Shown here: in pieces, positions 9,037-18,024 of the stretch
How positions within the stretch are numbered: the stretch's first letter is position 1
How the letters are laid out: each line of letters opens with the position of its first letter
DNA from: Silanimonas sp.
GTDB lineage: Bacteria > Pseudomonadota > Gammaproteobacteria > Xanthomonadales > Xanthomonadaceae
Direction: 5' to 3'
Length of the DNA: 61,078 bases
Assembly (NCBI GenBank): GCA_026005095.1
Contig: BPKK01000015.1
Span: 1 to 61,078 of the forward strand
Position numbers and translations under genes: made by a program
Notes under the pieces: generated by a model
The model's input: the letters and a program-made list of their open reading frames with translations, nothing else
Database searches by the model: none
What the model was told of the DNA's origin: nothing

Positions 9037-9937
9037 GGCCCTGCGCCCCGAACACCGCGAGGCCCTGGCCGCGCTCGGCCTTGCCGTTGAGGCGGAGGCG
9101 CTTGGCCGCCTCGAGACCCTGCTCGCGATCATGGCGCGGCTGCGCGATCCCGAGCGCGGCTGCCCCTGGGACGTGAAGCAGGACTTCGCCAGCATCGCCA
9201 CCTACACCATCGAGGAGGCCTACGAGGTGGCCGAGGCCATCGGCCGCGGCGATCTTTGCGACCTCAGGGACGAGCTCGGCGATCTCCTGCTGCAGGTGGC
9301 CTTCCATGCACGGATGGCGGAAGAGCGGGGCGCCTTCGCCTTCGCCGATGTGCTCGCGGCGATCAACGACAAGATGATCCGCCGCCACCCCCACGTGTTC
9401 AGCACGGCCTCGGTGGAGGATGCCGATGCCCAGACCGCGGCCTGGGAGCGGATGAAGGCCGCCGAGCGCGCGGCGAAGCGCCGCGCGGGGGATGCACCGC
9501 CCTCGGCGCTGGACGACGTGCCGGCGGCCCTGCCGGAGTGGCAGCGGGCGCTGAAGCTGCAGAAGCGTGGGGCGAGCGTGGGCTATGACTGGCCGGGCCC
9601 GGCGCCGGTGATCGACAAGCTGCACGAGGAAATCGAGGAGGTGCGCGAGGCGCTGGCCCTGCCGCCCTCGCCGGAGCGGCAGCAGGCGCTGGAGGACGAG
9701 ATCGGCGATCTGCTGTTCGTGGCCATGAACCTCGCGCGCAAGGCCAGGGTGGACCCGGGCGCGGCGCTGCGCCGCGCCAATGCCAAGTACGAGCGCCGCT
9801 TCCGGCAGATGGAGGCGCTGGCCCGTGCGCAGGGCCGCGAGTTCGCCACCCTGACGCTGGCCGAGCAGGAGGCGCTGTGGGCCGAGGCCAAGCGCCACGA
9901 GCGTGGCCTTGATGCGGCCGCGACCGCCGGCAGGTAG
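9029..9937 (+). CDS. mazG: Nucleoside triphosphate pyrophosphohydrolase
   Basis: MazG hydrolyses noncanonical and stress-related NTPs to NMPs. The protein has two MazG helical domains: the first with RLRDPERGCPWD and then the metal-binding E-E-A-Y-E and D-E-L-G-D motifs, the second with EEIEEVREA and EDEIGDLLF near residues 190-230. I set the start at the TTG at 9029, which overlaps the cysQ stop (302 residues); the longer frame from 8978 lies within cysQ. E. coli MazG (263 residues) starts close to the internal RLRDPE motif, so the true start may be later. Third gene of the nudE-cysQ-mazG run. Confidence 0.9.
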   Translation: MTEALRPEHREALAALGLAVEAEALGRLETLLAIMARLRDPERGCPWDVKQDFASIATYTIEEAYEVAEAIGRGDLCDLRDELGDLLLQVAFHARMAEERGAFAFADVLAAINDKMIRRHPHVFSTASVEDADAQTAAWERMKAAERAAKRRAGDAPPSALDDVPAALPEWQRALKLQKRGASVGYDWPGPAPVIDKLHEEIEEVREALALPPSPERQQALEDEIGDLLFVAMNLARKARVDPGAALRRANAKYERRFRQMEALARAQGREFATLTLAEQEALWAEAKRHERGLDAAATAGR

Positions 9938-9992
9938 GCTCTCGAGAGTGGCCGCGTGACGGCCGGCTTCCGCCCGAACTCCCGCTCCCGAC

Positions 9993-10307
9993 ATGAACGC
10001 CAGCACCGGGTTTTCCTGCTTCCGCGACTTCTACCCCTATTACCTCGGCGAGCACCAGAACCGCACCTGCCGCCGCCTGCACGTCATCGGCTCGGCCGGG
10101 GTGCTGCTGATCCTCGGCCTCGTGCTGTTCCAGGTGGTGAGCCCGTGGTGGCTGCTGGCGCTGCCGGTCTGTGGTTACGGCTTTGCCTGGGTGGGGCACT
10201 TCTTCTTCGAGCACAACAAGCCCGCCACCTTCAGGCATCCGCTGTATTCGCTGATGGGCGACTGGGTGATGTTCAAGGACGTGCTCACCGGGCGCATCCC
10301 GTTCTAG
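9993..10307 (+). CDS. Mpo1-like (DUF962) membrane protein
   Basis: 104-residue integral membrane protein of the DUF962/Mpo1-like family; yeast Mpo1 is an Fe(II)-dependent dioxygenase acting on 2-hydroxy fatty acids. The family hallmarks are here: an opening FRDFYPYYLGEHQNRTCRRL segment with conserved His, a hydrophobic pair of helices at about 38-72, then GHFFFEHNKPATFRHP with further conserved His, and LMGDWVMF. The ATG at 9993 starts the conserved region. It follows mazG by 55 nt. The bacterial substrate is not known. Confidence 0.85.
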   Translation: MNASTGFSCFRDFYPYYLGEHQNRTCRRLHVIGSAGVLLILGLVLFQVVSPWWLLALPVCGYGFAWVGHFFFEHNKPATFRHPLYSLMGDWVMFKDVLTGRIPF

Positions 10308-10309
10308 GC

Positions 10310-10328
10310 CGGCGCCGCGTGGGCGCCG
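10310..10328. terminator. Possible hairpin between convergent genes
   Basis: A 7-bp inverted repeat (CGGCGCC / GGCGCCG) with a 5-nt loop sits between the convergent DUF962 and DUF486 genes. No T-run follows, so a terminator role is only suggested by position. Confidence 0.35.
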
Positions 10329-10335
10329 CGCGCGC

Positions 10336-10680
10336 TCATTCGAGGAAGAGCAGGAAGGCCGCCACCACGATCAGCACGAAGGCGGCCACGTGGTTCCACT
10401 TGATGGCTTCGCCAAGGTAGCTGATCGAGAAGCCGGCGAACACGGTGAGGGTGATGATCTCCTGCATGCCCTTCAGCTGCGCTGCCGAATAGACCTGGTG
10501 GCCGAGGCGGTTGGCCGGCACCATCAGGCAGTACTCGAAGAAGGCGATGCCCCAGCTCACCAGCACCACGGTGGCGAGCGGCGCGGCCTTGTACTTGAGG
10601 TGCCCGTACCAGGCGAAGGTCATGAAGAGGTTCGAGCCGATGAGGAGCAGGATCGGCAGGACGTAGGGGCTGGTGCTCAT
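10336..10680 (-). CDS. DUF486 / DMT-family small membrane protein
   Basis: 114-residue protein with four predicted membrane helices (about 6-24, 34-52, 70-88, 94-112). The sequence pattern NLFMTFAWYGHLKY...SWGIAFFEYCLMVPANRLGH is that of DUF486, a four-helix family related to drug/metabolite transporters with no established function. It is convergent with the DUF962 gene and divergent from the response regulator at 10829. The high conservation of the central FEYCLMVPANR segment makes the family call firm. Confidence 0.88.
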   Translation of the reverse strand: MSTSPYVLPILLLIGSNLFMTFAWYGHLKYKAAPLATVVLVSWGIAFFEYCLMVPANRLGHQVYSAAQLKGMQEIITLTVFAGFSISYLGEAIKWNHVAAFVLIVVAAFLLFLE

Positions 10681-10828
10681 GGCCTGAGGACGTGGTCGGT
10701 GAATCGGGGTGTGAGTTTGCCCGGCCCGCCCGTTTGCTTCACGCCCGTGTCACCCACGCTGTCGCCCAATGCCTGCACGGTTTCACAAACCTGAACACGC
10801 CGTCATCACATCCCTGAAGGAGCCCGCC

Positions 10829-11542
10829 ATGCGCCGTGACGATCCCGCCGGACTGATCCTCGTGGTCGAGGACAACCGCAACCTTTCCGAGATGATGGGC
10901 GAATACCTCGAAACCCGCGGCTTCGGCGTGGACTACGCCGGCGACGGCCACGACGGCTACCGGCTTGCCGTGGACAACAGCTACGACGTGATCGTGCTCG
11001 ACCTGATGCTGCCGCGCATGGACGGCGTGGAGCTGTGCCGGCGCCTGCGCAACGAGGCCAAGAAGAGCACCCCGGTGCTGATGCTCACCGCCCGCGACAC
11101 CCTGCAGGACAAGGTGATCGGCCTCGACGCCGGTGCCGACGACTACCTCGTCAAGCCCTTCGCCATCCAGGAGCTGGAGGCCCGCCTGCGCGCCCTGATC
11201 CGCCGCGACCGCCGGCAGGTGAGCGCCGAGGTGCTGAAGGTGGCCGACCTCGTGCTGGACACCGCCTCGCTGCGGGTGACCCGCGGCGGCAAGGAAATCC
11301 AGCTCTCGCCGATCGGCCTGCGCCTGCTCACCATCCTGATGCGCGAATCGCCGCGGGTGGTGAGCCGGCGTGACATCGAGCGCGAGATCTGGGGCGATGG
11401 CCTGCCGGATTCCGACACCCTGCGCAGCCATCTGTACAACCTGCGCAAGGCCATCGACCGGCCCTTCGACAAGCCCCTGCTGCACACCGTGCAGACCGCG
11501 GGCTACCGTATCGCCGACCTCGACACCGCGCCCTCGGCATGA
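10829..11542 (+). CDS. OmpR-family response regulator
   Basis: 237-residue response regulator: receiver at about 8-125 (acidic pair VVEDN, phospho-Asp in VLDLMLPRMDG, Thr in LTARD, Lys in LVKPF) and an OmpR-type winged helix at about 135-232, with the usual TLRSHLYNLRKAID and TVQTAGYRI. The ATG at 10829 has a strong Shine-Dalgarno (AAGGAG) at good spacing; an in-frame start at 10769 lacks one. It shares an ATGA overlap with its histidine kinase. Its signal and regulon cannot be read from sequence. Confidence 0.93.
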   Translation: MRRDDPAGLILVVEDNRNLSEMMGEYLETRGFGVDYAGDGHDGYRLAVDNSYDVIVLDLMLPRMDGVELCRRLRNEAKKSTPVLMLTARDTLQDKVIGLDAGADDYLVKPFAIQELEARLRALIRRDRRQVSAEVLKVADLVLDTASLRVTRGGKEIQLSPIGLRLLTILMRESPRVVSRRDIEREIWGDGLPDSDTLRSHLYNLRKAIDRPFDKPLLHTVQTAGYRIADLDTAPSA

Positions 11543-12855
11543 CCGACGCCAGCGGCCTGCGCCGCAAGATCTGGATCGCCTTCATCCTGCAGGCCGCGGC
11601 GATCAGCTTCGCCGCGGTGCTGGGCGTCTACGGCGCTTCGGCGGTGTTGAAGCACCTGCTGATCCAGCGCGCCCTCACCGAGGAGGCCGCGCATTTCTGG
11701 AAGCGCAGCGAGGCCGATCCGGCCGCGGCGGTGCCCGATACCTTCAACATGACCGGCTTCCTGCGGGTGGACGGCGAGCCGGACGATGCCCTGCCGCCGC
11801 CCCTGCGCGGCCTGCCCGAGGGCTACCACAGCCTGCCGCGCTCCGAGGGCGGCTCGCTGGTGCTGGTGGAACGGCGCGGCGACCGCGTGCTCTACCTGCT
11901 GTTCAAGCAGGAGCAGGTGGATGCCCTGGCCTTCTGGTTCGGCGTGGTGCCGCTGGCCCTGGTGCTGATCGTGGTCTACATCATCGCCTGGACCACCTAC
12001 CGGGCCTCGAAGCGGGCGGTCTCGCCGGTGATCTGGCTCGCCTCGCAAGTGCAGCGCTGGGACCCGAAGCATCCTGAGGTGAGCGCGCTCAAGCCTGAGA
12101 ACCTGCCGGTGGACGTGGAGGGCGAGACCCTGGTGCTTGCCTCCTCCCTGCACGATTTCGGTGTGCGCATCGAGGAGCTGGTGCAGCGCGAGCGCAACTT
12201 CACCCGCGATGCCTCGCACGAGCTACGCACCCCGCTGGCGGTGATCCGCATGGCCACCGAGATGATGCAGGCTGACTCGGTGTGCTCGCCGCGCCAGCAA
12301 AAATCGTTGAACCGCATCCATGGCGCGGTGCGCGACATGGAGACCCTGATCGAGGCCTTCTTGATCCTCGCCCGCGACGGCGATACCGGTCTGCCGCCCG
12401 AGGCCTTGCGTGCCTCCGCCGTGGTGGAGGAGGAGCTGGAGAAGGCCAGGCCCTTGGTGGCGAACAAGCCGGTGGCGCTCGAGCTGGTGGTGGAGTCGGA
12501 CTTCCGCCTGGTGGCCCCGCGCCGGGTGGTCTCGGTGCTGATCAGCAACCTGCTGCGCAATGCCTGCTATTACACCGATGCAGGCGCGGTGCGGGTGCAC
12601 GTGGCATTCGGCGAGATCCGGGTGGAGGATACCGGCATCGGCATGTCGCCCGAGCAGCTCGAGCGCGTATTCGAGCCCTTCTGGCGCGCCGATACCCAGC
12701 GCGCCGGCGGCCAGGGCATCGGTCTGTCGATCGTGCAGCGGCTCTCGCGCCGCTTCGGCTGGCCGGTGCATCTCGCCAGCGAGGCCGGCAAGGGCACGGT
12801 GGCCACGGTGCGCTTCCCGCAAGCCGAGCCGCCCTCCGACGAAGACCTGGATTGA
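11539..12855 (+). CDS. Sensor histidine kinase, partner of the upstream regulator
   Basis: 438-residue inner-membrane kinase. TM helices at about 13-38 and 133-152 bracket a roughly 95-residue periplasmic sensor; then a linker, the H-box DASHELRTPLAVIRMA (phospho-His about 226), N-box LLRNACYYT, G1 VEDTGIGM and G2 GGQGIGLSIV. This is the HisKA-HATPase layout of OmpR-partner kinases. Translationally coupled to the regulator through ATGA. The periplasmic domain is not a family I recognise. Confidence 0.92.
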   Translation: MTDASGLRRKIWIAFILQAAAISFAAVLGVYGASAVLKHLLIQRALTEEAAHFWKRSEADPAAAVPDTFNMTGFLRVDGEPDDALPPPLRGLPEGYHSLPRSEGGSLVLVERRGDRVLYLLFKQEQVDALAFWFGVVPLALVLIVVYIIAWTTYRASKRAVSPVIWLASQVQRWDPKHPEVSALKPENLPVDVEGETLVLASSLHDFGVRIEELVQRERNFTRDASHELRTPLAVIRMATEMMQADSVCSPRQQKSLNRIHGAVRDMETLIEAFLILARDGDTGLPPEALRASAVVEEELEKARPLVANKPVALELVVESDFRLVAPRRVVSVLISNLLRNACYYTDAGAVRVHVAFGEIRVEDTGIGMSPEQLERVFEPFWRADTQRAGGQGIGLSIVQRLSRRFGWPVHLASEAGKGTVATVRFPQAEPPSDEDLD

Positions 12856-12914
12856 GCCGCGGGCTCGCCCCGGCCTAGAGTCGGAGTCTGCCCCTGCGTT
12901 CCGGAGCCGTCCCG

Positions 12915-13949
12915 ATGCGTCTTGCCTGCTGCGTCTTGCTGCTCGCCGCCTGCGTCCTTCCCGCCCTGGCCGGGGCTCGCCCGGCGCCGTCGCCGGCGGC
13001 GGACGACGCGCCGGCGCCCGTCGCCCTGGTGATCCACGGCGGTGCTGGCGTGATCACCCGCGAGCAGCTCTCGGAAGCCGACGAGGCGGCCGTGCGTGCC
13101 GACCTCGACCGGGCGCTGGATGCCGGCCACGGAGTGCTCGTGGCCGGTGGTACGGCCCTGGAGGCGGTGGTGGCCGCGGTGCGGGTGCTGGAGGACTCGC
13201 CCTGGTTCAATGCTGGCAAGGGCGCGGTGTTCACCGCCGAGGGCGGGCATGAGCTGGATGCCGCGGTGATGGAGGGGCATACCGGCCGCGCCGGAGCCGT
13301 GGCCGGGCTGCGCACGGTGCGGAACCCGGTGCTGCTGGCCCGAGCGGTGATGGAGCACAGCCCGCACGTGATGCTGGCCGGCGAAGGCGCCGAGCGTTTC
13401 GCCGACACCCGCCCCGAACTCGAGCGGGTGCCGAACGACTGGTTCGACACCCCGCGCCGCCGCGAGCAGCTCGAGGCAGCGCGCGAGCGCGCCCAGCGCC
13501 AGGCTGCCGGGCAGGCCGTTGCCACCCCGGCCGAGGCCCGCTTCGGTACGGTGGGCGCAGTGGCCCTCGACCGCCACGGTCATATCGCCGCTGCCACCTC
13601 CACCGGGGGCATGACCTACAAGCGCTGGGGCCGGGTGGGCGATGCCCCGGTGATCGGCGCCGGCACCTACGCCAGCACGGGCTGCGGCATCAGCACCACC
13701 GGCTGGGGCGAGTTCTACCTGCGCAGCGTGGCGGCGCATGCCATCTGCGCCCGGGTGGAACTGCGCGGCGACCCGATCGGGGCCGCCGCCGAGGACGTGA
13801 TCAACGGCCTCATCCCGGCCATGGGCGGCGACGGTGGGGCCATCGGCCTCGATGCCCGCGGCACCATCGTCATGCCCTTCAATACCGCCGGCATGTACCG
13901 CGGCTGGGTGGCGACCGACGGCCGCCGCGGCACCGCCGTGTTCCGCTAG
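12915..13949 (+). CDS. Isoaspartyl peptidase / type III L-asparaginase, exported
   Basis: 344-residue Ntn-hydrolase of the plant-type asparaginase family, which cleaves beta-aspartyl dipeptides and asparagine. It has a signal peptide (about 1-20). Conserved family motifs: VIHGGAG near residue 37, NAGKGAVFT, and GTVGAVALD, in which Thr at about 212 would be the nucleophile released by autocleavage; STGGMTYKRWGRVGDAP and GAGTYAS follow. Length fits the family plus a leader. The ATG at 12915 lies about 60 nt after the kinase, so it may be separately expressed. Confidence 0.92.
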   Translation: MRLACCVLLLAACVLPALAGARPAPSPAADDAPAPVALVIHGGAGVITREQLSEADEAAVRADLDRALDAGHGVLVAGGTALEAVVAAVRVLEDSPWFNAGKGAVFTAEGGHELDAAVMEGHTGRAGAVAGLRTVRNPVLLARAVMEHSPHVMLAGEGAERFADTRPELERVPNDWFDTPRRREQLEAARERAQRQAAGQAVATPAEARFGTVGAVALDRHGHIAAATSTGGMTYKRWGRVGDAPVIGAGTYASTGCGISTTGWGEFYLRSVAAHAICARVELRGDPIGAAAEDVINGLIPAMGGDGGAIGLDARGTIVMPFNTAGMYRGWVATDGRRGTAVFR

Positions 13950-13981
13950 GCTTGAGACCACCGCCGCCCGGGGAGAGCGCC

Positions 13982-14305
13982 ATGTTCGACGAGGAAACCG
14001 AACGCATCCGCAAGCAGCAGAAGTTCCTGCAGGATGTCGAGCACGCCATCCGCGACGTCAACCGCGACATCCTGCAGGCGCACATCCGCCGCCTCGACCG
14101 CGGCCGTTTCGTGGCCTTCGCCACCCGTGTGGCGGAACTGCGTGCCGAGTACCTGAAGGCGGCGCTGGCCCTGGCCGAGAGTCGCGGCGGCGAGGATTTC
14201 GCCGCCCTGCGCGCCCATCGCCAGGCCTTCGAGGAGGCCCGCGACGCCTTCGCGGCGCTGGAGCGGGCGATCGAGCGCGGGTATGTGGATATCGACGAGC
14301 CCTGA
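13982..14305 (+). CDS. Small helical protein of unknown function
   Basis: 107-residue charged protein with no signal peptide or membrane segment. The sequence is almost entirely predicted helix with heptad-like spacing (for example EETERIRKQQKFLQDVEHAI), suggesting a soluble coiled-coil or helical bundle. The ATG at 13982 has a GGGGAG site 6 nt upstream. I do not recognise the family. It follows the asparaginase gene by 32 nt and may be transcribed with it. Confidence 0.7.
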   Translation: MFDEETERIRKQQKFLQDVEHAIRDVNRDILQAHIRRLDRGRFVAFATRVAELRAEYLKAALALAESRGGEDFAALRAHRQAFEEARDAFAALERAIERGYVDIDEP

Positions 14306-14575
14306 GGGCTATCAAGGGGAGCGCCTGCCTTCGCGGTGATTGCGCCCCCATGCCGCTCAGACTCTGCGTCCAGCGCCGTATTCGCGGGCGCTCGGCATCC
14401 TGCCTCGCTCACGGGGGCGCACTCCCCGCGGGCGCGGCGCTCCGGATGTCTCGCCGCGAGCCGCGACGTCGCGGGTGGCGTTTCGCGGCAAGCGAGCCAT
14501 GGATGGCGACCGCCACTCGCACGGAGCTGGCGCTCCAGCAAGAAACGCCGCGTAGAACAGGCAGACGCCCCGTCC
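14306..14575. other. Non-coding gap with no supported gene
   Basis: 270 bp between the convergent 107-residue protein gene and the hydrolase gene. Frames are open on several strands but give only Arg/Ala/Pro-rich sequence typical of noncoding high-G+C DNA. I see no clear terminator, RNA or repeat. Confidence 0.6.
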
Positions 14576-15514
14576 TCAACCCAGCACCCGATGCCGCCGC
14601 CAGAAGCGCAGGCCCGCCTCCAGCACCTGCGACGGGGCTTCCACGTGCGGGTAATGGCCGATGCCGGGCAGTTCCACGAGATCGTCCTCGCCCAAGAGCT
14701 CGCGCCAGCGCTGCGCGGCATGGGCGCCGGAGACCGGATCGGCGCTGCCATTGACGAGGGCCATCGGTACCGCCACACGCTCCAGCGCCCCCACCCAGCG
14801 GGCGCGATGCTGCCGCCGTTCCTTCAGGTAGCCCGATAGGGCGGGCAGCACGCGGCGGCCGTCTCCGGTTTCGAGCAGCTGCCAGAGGCCATCGATGAGG
14901 CGCGGATCGGGCGGGGTATTGGGGCCGAAGACCGCGCGCAGGCTGGCGGTGAAGCGGCGGCGGGTGGAGAGCCGGGCCAACAGCGGCCCGAGCAGGGGCG
15001 TGGCCAGCAGGCGCTGGATCGGCCGCGGCCGGTGGGCTTCGGGGAAGATTCCGCCGTTGAGGAACAGCACCGAGCGCAGCTGCGGCCGCGGCTTGCGCCG
15101 ATCGAGCTGGCGGGCCAGCAGCTCCTGCGCCACGGTGTCGCCGTAGTCGTGGGCCAGCACGTGGTAGTCCCAGGCCCCTTCGCGGCGCAGCAGCCACTCG
15201 CAGAGCTCGGCCTGCTCGCCGATGGTGTAGCGGTGGCGTTCCGGCTTGGCCGAATCGCCGAAGCCGAGGAAGTCGAGGGCGAGCAGGGAGAAGTGCTTCG
15301 ACAGCGGTTCCCAGAGCGGCGCCCAGTCCCAGCTCGCGGACGGAAACCCGTGCAGGAGCAGCAGTACCGGCAGGCGCGGCTCGACCTGGCGGCGGACGAA
15401 CAGGCGGCCGAGCGGCGTGGGCACGCGTTCGCCGCCTTCTCGCCAGTGACCAAGCTCGAAGAAGCCAGGATCGCTTCCGTCCGGCGGCATCGGGGAGGGA
15501 GAGCCAGGGGGCAC
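14576..15514 (-). CDS. MEST-like alpha/beta hydrolase
   Basis: 312-residue alpha/beta hydrolase. LLLHGFPSASWDW carries the oxyanion-hole HG; the nucleophile elbow AHDYGD has Asp, not Ser, as in haloalkane dehalogenases and epoxide hydrolases; a distal His lies in GIGHYPHVE. The combination LDFLGFGDSAKP, HDYGDTVAQELL, LNGGIFPEAHRP and ARWVGAL is the pattern of the mammalian MEST/PEG1 subfamily, whose reaction is unsettled. No signal peptide; predicted cytosolic. An internal ATG at 15490 is an alternative start. It sits 8 nt downstream of prfC on the same strand and may be read from the same transcript. Confidence 0.85.
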   Translation of the reverse strand: MPPGSPSPMPPDGSDPGFFELGHWREGGERVPTPLGRLFVRRQVEPRLPVLLLLHGFPSASWDWAPLWEPLSKHFSLLALDFLGFGDSAKPERHRYTIGEQAELCEWLLRREGAWDYHVLAHDYGDTVAQELLARQLDRRKPRPQLRSVLFLNGGIFPEAHRPRPIQRLLATPLLGPLLARLSTRRRFTASLRAVFGPNTPPDPRLIDGLWQLLETGDGRRVLPALSGYLKERRQHRARWVGALERVAVPMALVNGSADPVSGAHAAQRWRELLGEDDLVELPGIGHYPHVEAPSQVLEAGLRFWRRHRVLG

Positions 15515-15522
15515 GGGTGGCG

Positions 15523-17124
15523 TCAGTCCACCGCCACCGAGGCGGCATGCTCACGGGTGGCCTCGAAACGCACATCGGGGGCGCGTTCCTGGGCGAGCTG
15601 CAGGTTCACCCGCGAAGGTGCGAGATAGACCAGGTGGCCGGCGGCATCCACGGCGAGGTTCATGGCGTTCTTCTCGCGGAAGGCTTCGAGCGTCCGCTCG
15701 TCTTTCGCGTACACCCAGCGCGCGGTCTGTACGGGTACCGGCTCGAAGCTGGCATCCACGCCGTACTCGTCCTTGAGGCGGTAGGCCACCACGTCGAACT
15801 GCAGCATGCCCACGGCGCCGAGGATCAGGTCGTTGCTCATCAGCGGGCGGAAGAACTGGGTGGCCCCTTCTTCGCTGAGCTGGGCCAGGCCCTTCTGCAG
15901 CTGCTTTAGCTTGAGCGGGTCGCGCAGGCGGGCGCGGCGGAACAGCTCGGGGGCGAAGTTGGGGATGCCGGTGAAGCTGATCGCTTCGCCCTCGCTGAAG
16001 CTGTCGCCGATGGCGATGGTGCCGTGGTTGTGGATACCGATCACGTCGCCCGGCCAGGCCTCGGCGGCGATCTCGCGATCCGAGGCCATGAAGGTCAGGG
16101 CGTTGGCGAGCTTGAGCTCCTTGCCGGTACGCGGGTGGAACACCTTCATCCCGGCGCTGAAGCGCCCGGAGCAGATGCGCATGAAGGCCACCCGGTCGCG
16201 GTGCTGCGGGTCCATATTGGCCTGGATCTTGAACACGAAGCCGGTGAGCTTCTCTTCCTCCGGGTGCACTTCGCGGGTGGTGGTGGCGCGCGGCCGCGGC
16301 GGCGGGGCGTGCTCGACGAAGAAATCGAGCAGTAGCTGCACGCCGAAGTTGTTCACCGCCGAGCCGAAGAACACCGGGGTCTGCCGGCCTTCGAGGTAGG
16401 CCTGGGCATCGAAGGGGTTGGAAGCCCCCTGTACCAGTTCCAGCTCGTCGCGCAGGGCGGCCAGTTCCTGCGCGCCGAGGCGGCGTTCCAGTTCGGGGTC
16501 GTCGAGCTTCAGGATGGTGGAATCCTGGCGGGTGAAGTTCCGGCCCGGCTCGAACAGGTGGACTTCGTCGTCGACGAGGTGCACCACGCCCTTCAGGCGC
16601 TGGCCCATGCCGATCGGCCAGGTGATCGGCGCGCACTGGATGCCGAGCACCTTCTCCACTTCGTCGAGCAGTTCCAGCGGCTCCTTGCCCTCGCGGTCGA
16701 GCTTGTTGATGAAGCTCATGATCGGCGTGTCGCGCATGCGGCACACCTCCATCAGCTTGATGGTGCGTTCCTCCACGCCCTTGGCGCAGTCGATCACCAT
16801 CAGCGCCGAGTCCACCGCGGTGAGCACGCGGTAGGTGTCCTCGCCGAAGTCGGCGTGGCCCGGGGTGTCGAGCAGGTTGACGATCTTGCCCTCGTAAGGG
16901 AACTGCATCACCGAGCTGGTGACCGAGATGCCGCGCTCCTTCTCCAGCGCCATCCAGTCGGAGGTGGCGTGGCGGGCGGCCTTGCGGCCCTTGACGCTGC
17001 CTGCCATCTGGATTGCGCCGCCGAACAGCAGCAGCTTCTCGGTCAGCGTGGTCTTGCCGGCGTCGGGGTGGGAGATGATGGCGAAGGTCCGGCGGCGCCG
17101 GGTTTCGGTGCGTTGCTGGGACAT
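15523..17124 (-). CDS. prfC: Peptide chain release factor 3
   Basis: 533-residue translational GTPase that recycles RF1/RF2 after termination. GTPase motifs: [15 protein letters not shown] (P-loop), [12 protein letters not shown] (switch I), [14 protein letters not shown] (G3) and NKLDREG (G4). The RF3-specific insertion [14 protein letters not shown] is present and separates it from EF-G. Start chosen at the ATG at 17124; a GTG at 17133 would add three residues. A perfect TATAAT lies about 55 bp upstream. Confidence 0.96.
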   Translation of the reverse strand: MSQQRTETRRRRTFAIISHPDAGKTTLTEKLLLFGGAIQMAGSVKGRKAARHATSDWMALEKERGISVTSSVMQFPYEGKIVNLLDTPGHADFGEDTYRVLTAVDSALMVIDCAKGVEERTIKLMEVCRMRDTPIMSFINKLDREGKEPLELLDEVEKVLGIQCAPITWPIGMGQRLKGVVHLVDDEVHLFEPGRNFTRQDSTILKLDDPELERRLGAQELAALRDELELVQGASNPFDAQAYLEGRQTPVFFGSAVNNFGVQLLLDFFVEHAPPPRPRATTTREVHPEEEKLTGFVFKIQANMDPQHRDRVAFMRICSGRFSAGMKVFHPRTGKELKLANALTFMASDREIAAEAWPGDVIGIHNHGTIAIGDSFSEGEAISFTGIPNFAPELFRRARLRDPLKLKQLQKGLAQLSEEGATQFFRPLMSNDLILGAVGMLQFDVVAYRLKDEYGVDASFEPVPVQTARWVYAKDERTLEAFREKNAMNLAVDAAGHLVYLAPSRVNLQLAQERAPDVRFEATREHAASVAVD

Positions 17125-17177
17125 GCGGGCCACGCCGGCACGGGGCCGGCGGCTCGGGGGAGGCGGGAAGGGCGACG

Positions 17178-17183
17178 ATTATA
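17178..17183 (-). promoter_or_regulatory. Putative -10 box of prfC
   Basis: The minus strand reads TATAAT here, about 55 bp upstream of the prfC ATG in otherwise very G+C-rich DNA. No good -35 is visible at 17-bp spacing, so this is only a candidate promoter. Confidence 0.4.
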
Positions 17184-17193
17184 CGCCGCGGTG

Positions 17194-17228
17194 CCGGGCC
17201 GCCCTGCCCGAAGGCGCAGGCGGCCCGG
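17194..17228 (-). terminator. Strong hairpin downstream of the M23 peptidase gene
   Basis: A 13-bp stem with one bulged base (CCGGGCCGCC-TGC paired with GCAGGCGGCCCGG) lies immediately after the peptidase stop and before the prfC promoter region. No U-run follows; it could stop transcription or stabilise the 3' end. Confidence 0.5.
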
Positions 17229-17229
17229 T

Positions 17230-18024
17230 TCAGTCGTCGGTGGGCAGCAGGCCGCCGCCGGGCGCCGCCATGCGGAAGGGCAGGGAGAGCAGCTCGCGGC
17301 CGTCATTCACCTGCACCGCGAAGTGCAGATGCGGGGCCGTGCTCCAGCCCACGCTGCCCACCGCGGCCAGCACCTGCCCGATGGCCACCGGCTCGCCGGT
17401 TCGCACCCGGGCGCTGTTGTGGGCGATGTGGGCGTACAGGCCCATCGAGCCGTCGGCGTGCAGCACCCGCACGAGGTTGCCACGCTCCTTCAGCGCCGCA
17501 TCGGTGCCGCCCTCGCGGAACTGGTCGATCACCTGCATCACCACGCCTTCGCGGGCGGCCAGCACCGGCGTGCCTTCGGTGGCGGCAAGGTCGATGGCGA
17601 ACCAGTTGGCCGCATCGCGGTGGCTGACGCGGCCGCCGAAGCCCTGGGTCAGGGTCCAGGCCGAGCCGGCCGCGAGCGGAAAGGCATAGGGCCGGCGCTG
17701 CTCCGGGGGCAGGGGCAGGGGCGCGCCGGGCCGGGTTTCCGAGGCCAGCTCTGCGATGTCCCCCCCCGGGAAGCGGCCAAGATGCCGGTACTCGCCGGCC
17801 TCGAGCACGGCGCTGCTGCGCTCATGCGGTCGGCGCGGGTCCCAGACCAGCACCTGCACCGGCCCGCCGAGGCGGTTCTGTACCAGGGCCGTGCGCTCAC
17901 CGGAGGGCAGGCGTTCGGCGGCGAGTTCGATGCTGGCCTGCTGCGCCATAGTGGCCGCCGCGGCAAGCGTGGCGGCCAGCGCGGCAAGGACGCCGGCGCG
18001 AAGGCCGCGCCGGTTCAGGGGCAT
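17230..18024 (-). CDS. M23-family (LytM) metallopeptidase, exported
   Basis: 264-residue secreted protein with a signal peptide at about 1-28 and a C-terminal M23/LytM domain at about 130-250. Zinc-ligand motifs are visible: SHRDAANWFAIDLA (His and Asp), MGLYAHIAH, and the HxH in APHLHFAV. Such enzymes cut peptidoglycan cross-bridges in the periplasm, or act as activators if inactive; the residues here look complete. The first ~110 residues match no domain I recognise. The start overlaps the end of the upstream lipoprotein gene by 10 nt, so the two form an operon. Confidence 0.9.
   Translation of the reverse strand: MPLNRRGLRAGVLAALAATLAAAATMAQQASIELAAERLPSGERTALVQNRLGGPVQVLVWDPRRPHERSSAVLEAGEYRHLGRFPGGDIAELASETRPGAPLPLPPEQRRPYAFPLAAGSAWTLTQGFGGRVSHRDAANWFAIDLAATEGTPVLAAREGVVMQVIDQFREGGTDAALKERGNLVRVLHADGSMGLYAHIAHNSARVRTGEPVAIGQVLAAVGSVGWSTAPHLHFAVQVNDGRELLSLPFRMAAPGGGLLPTDD

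Noticed and set aside
14306..14575. Short frames in the gap
   Set aside because: Arg/Ala/Pro-rich composition, no start with a ribosome site and no known motif.
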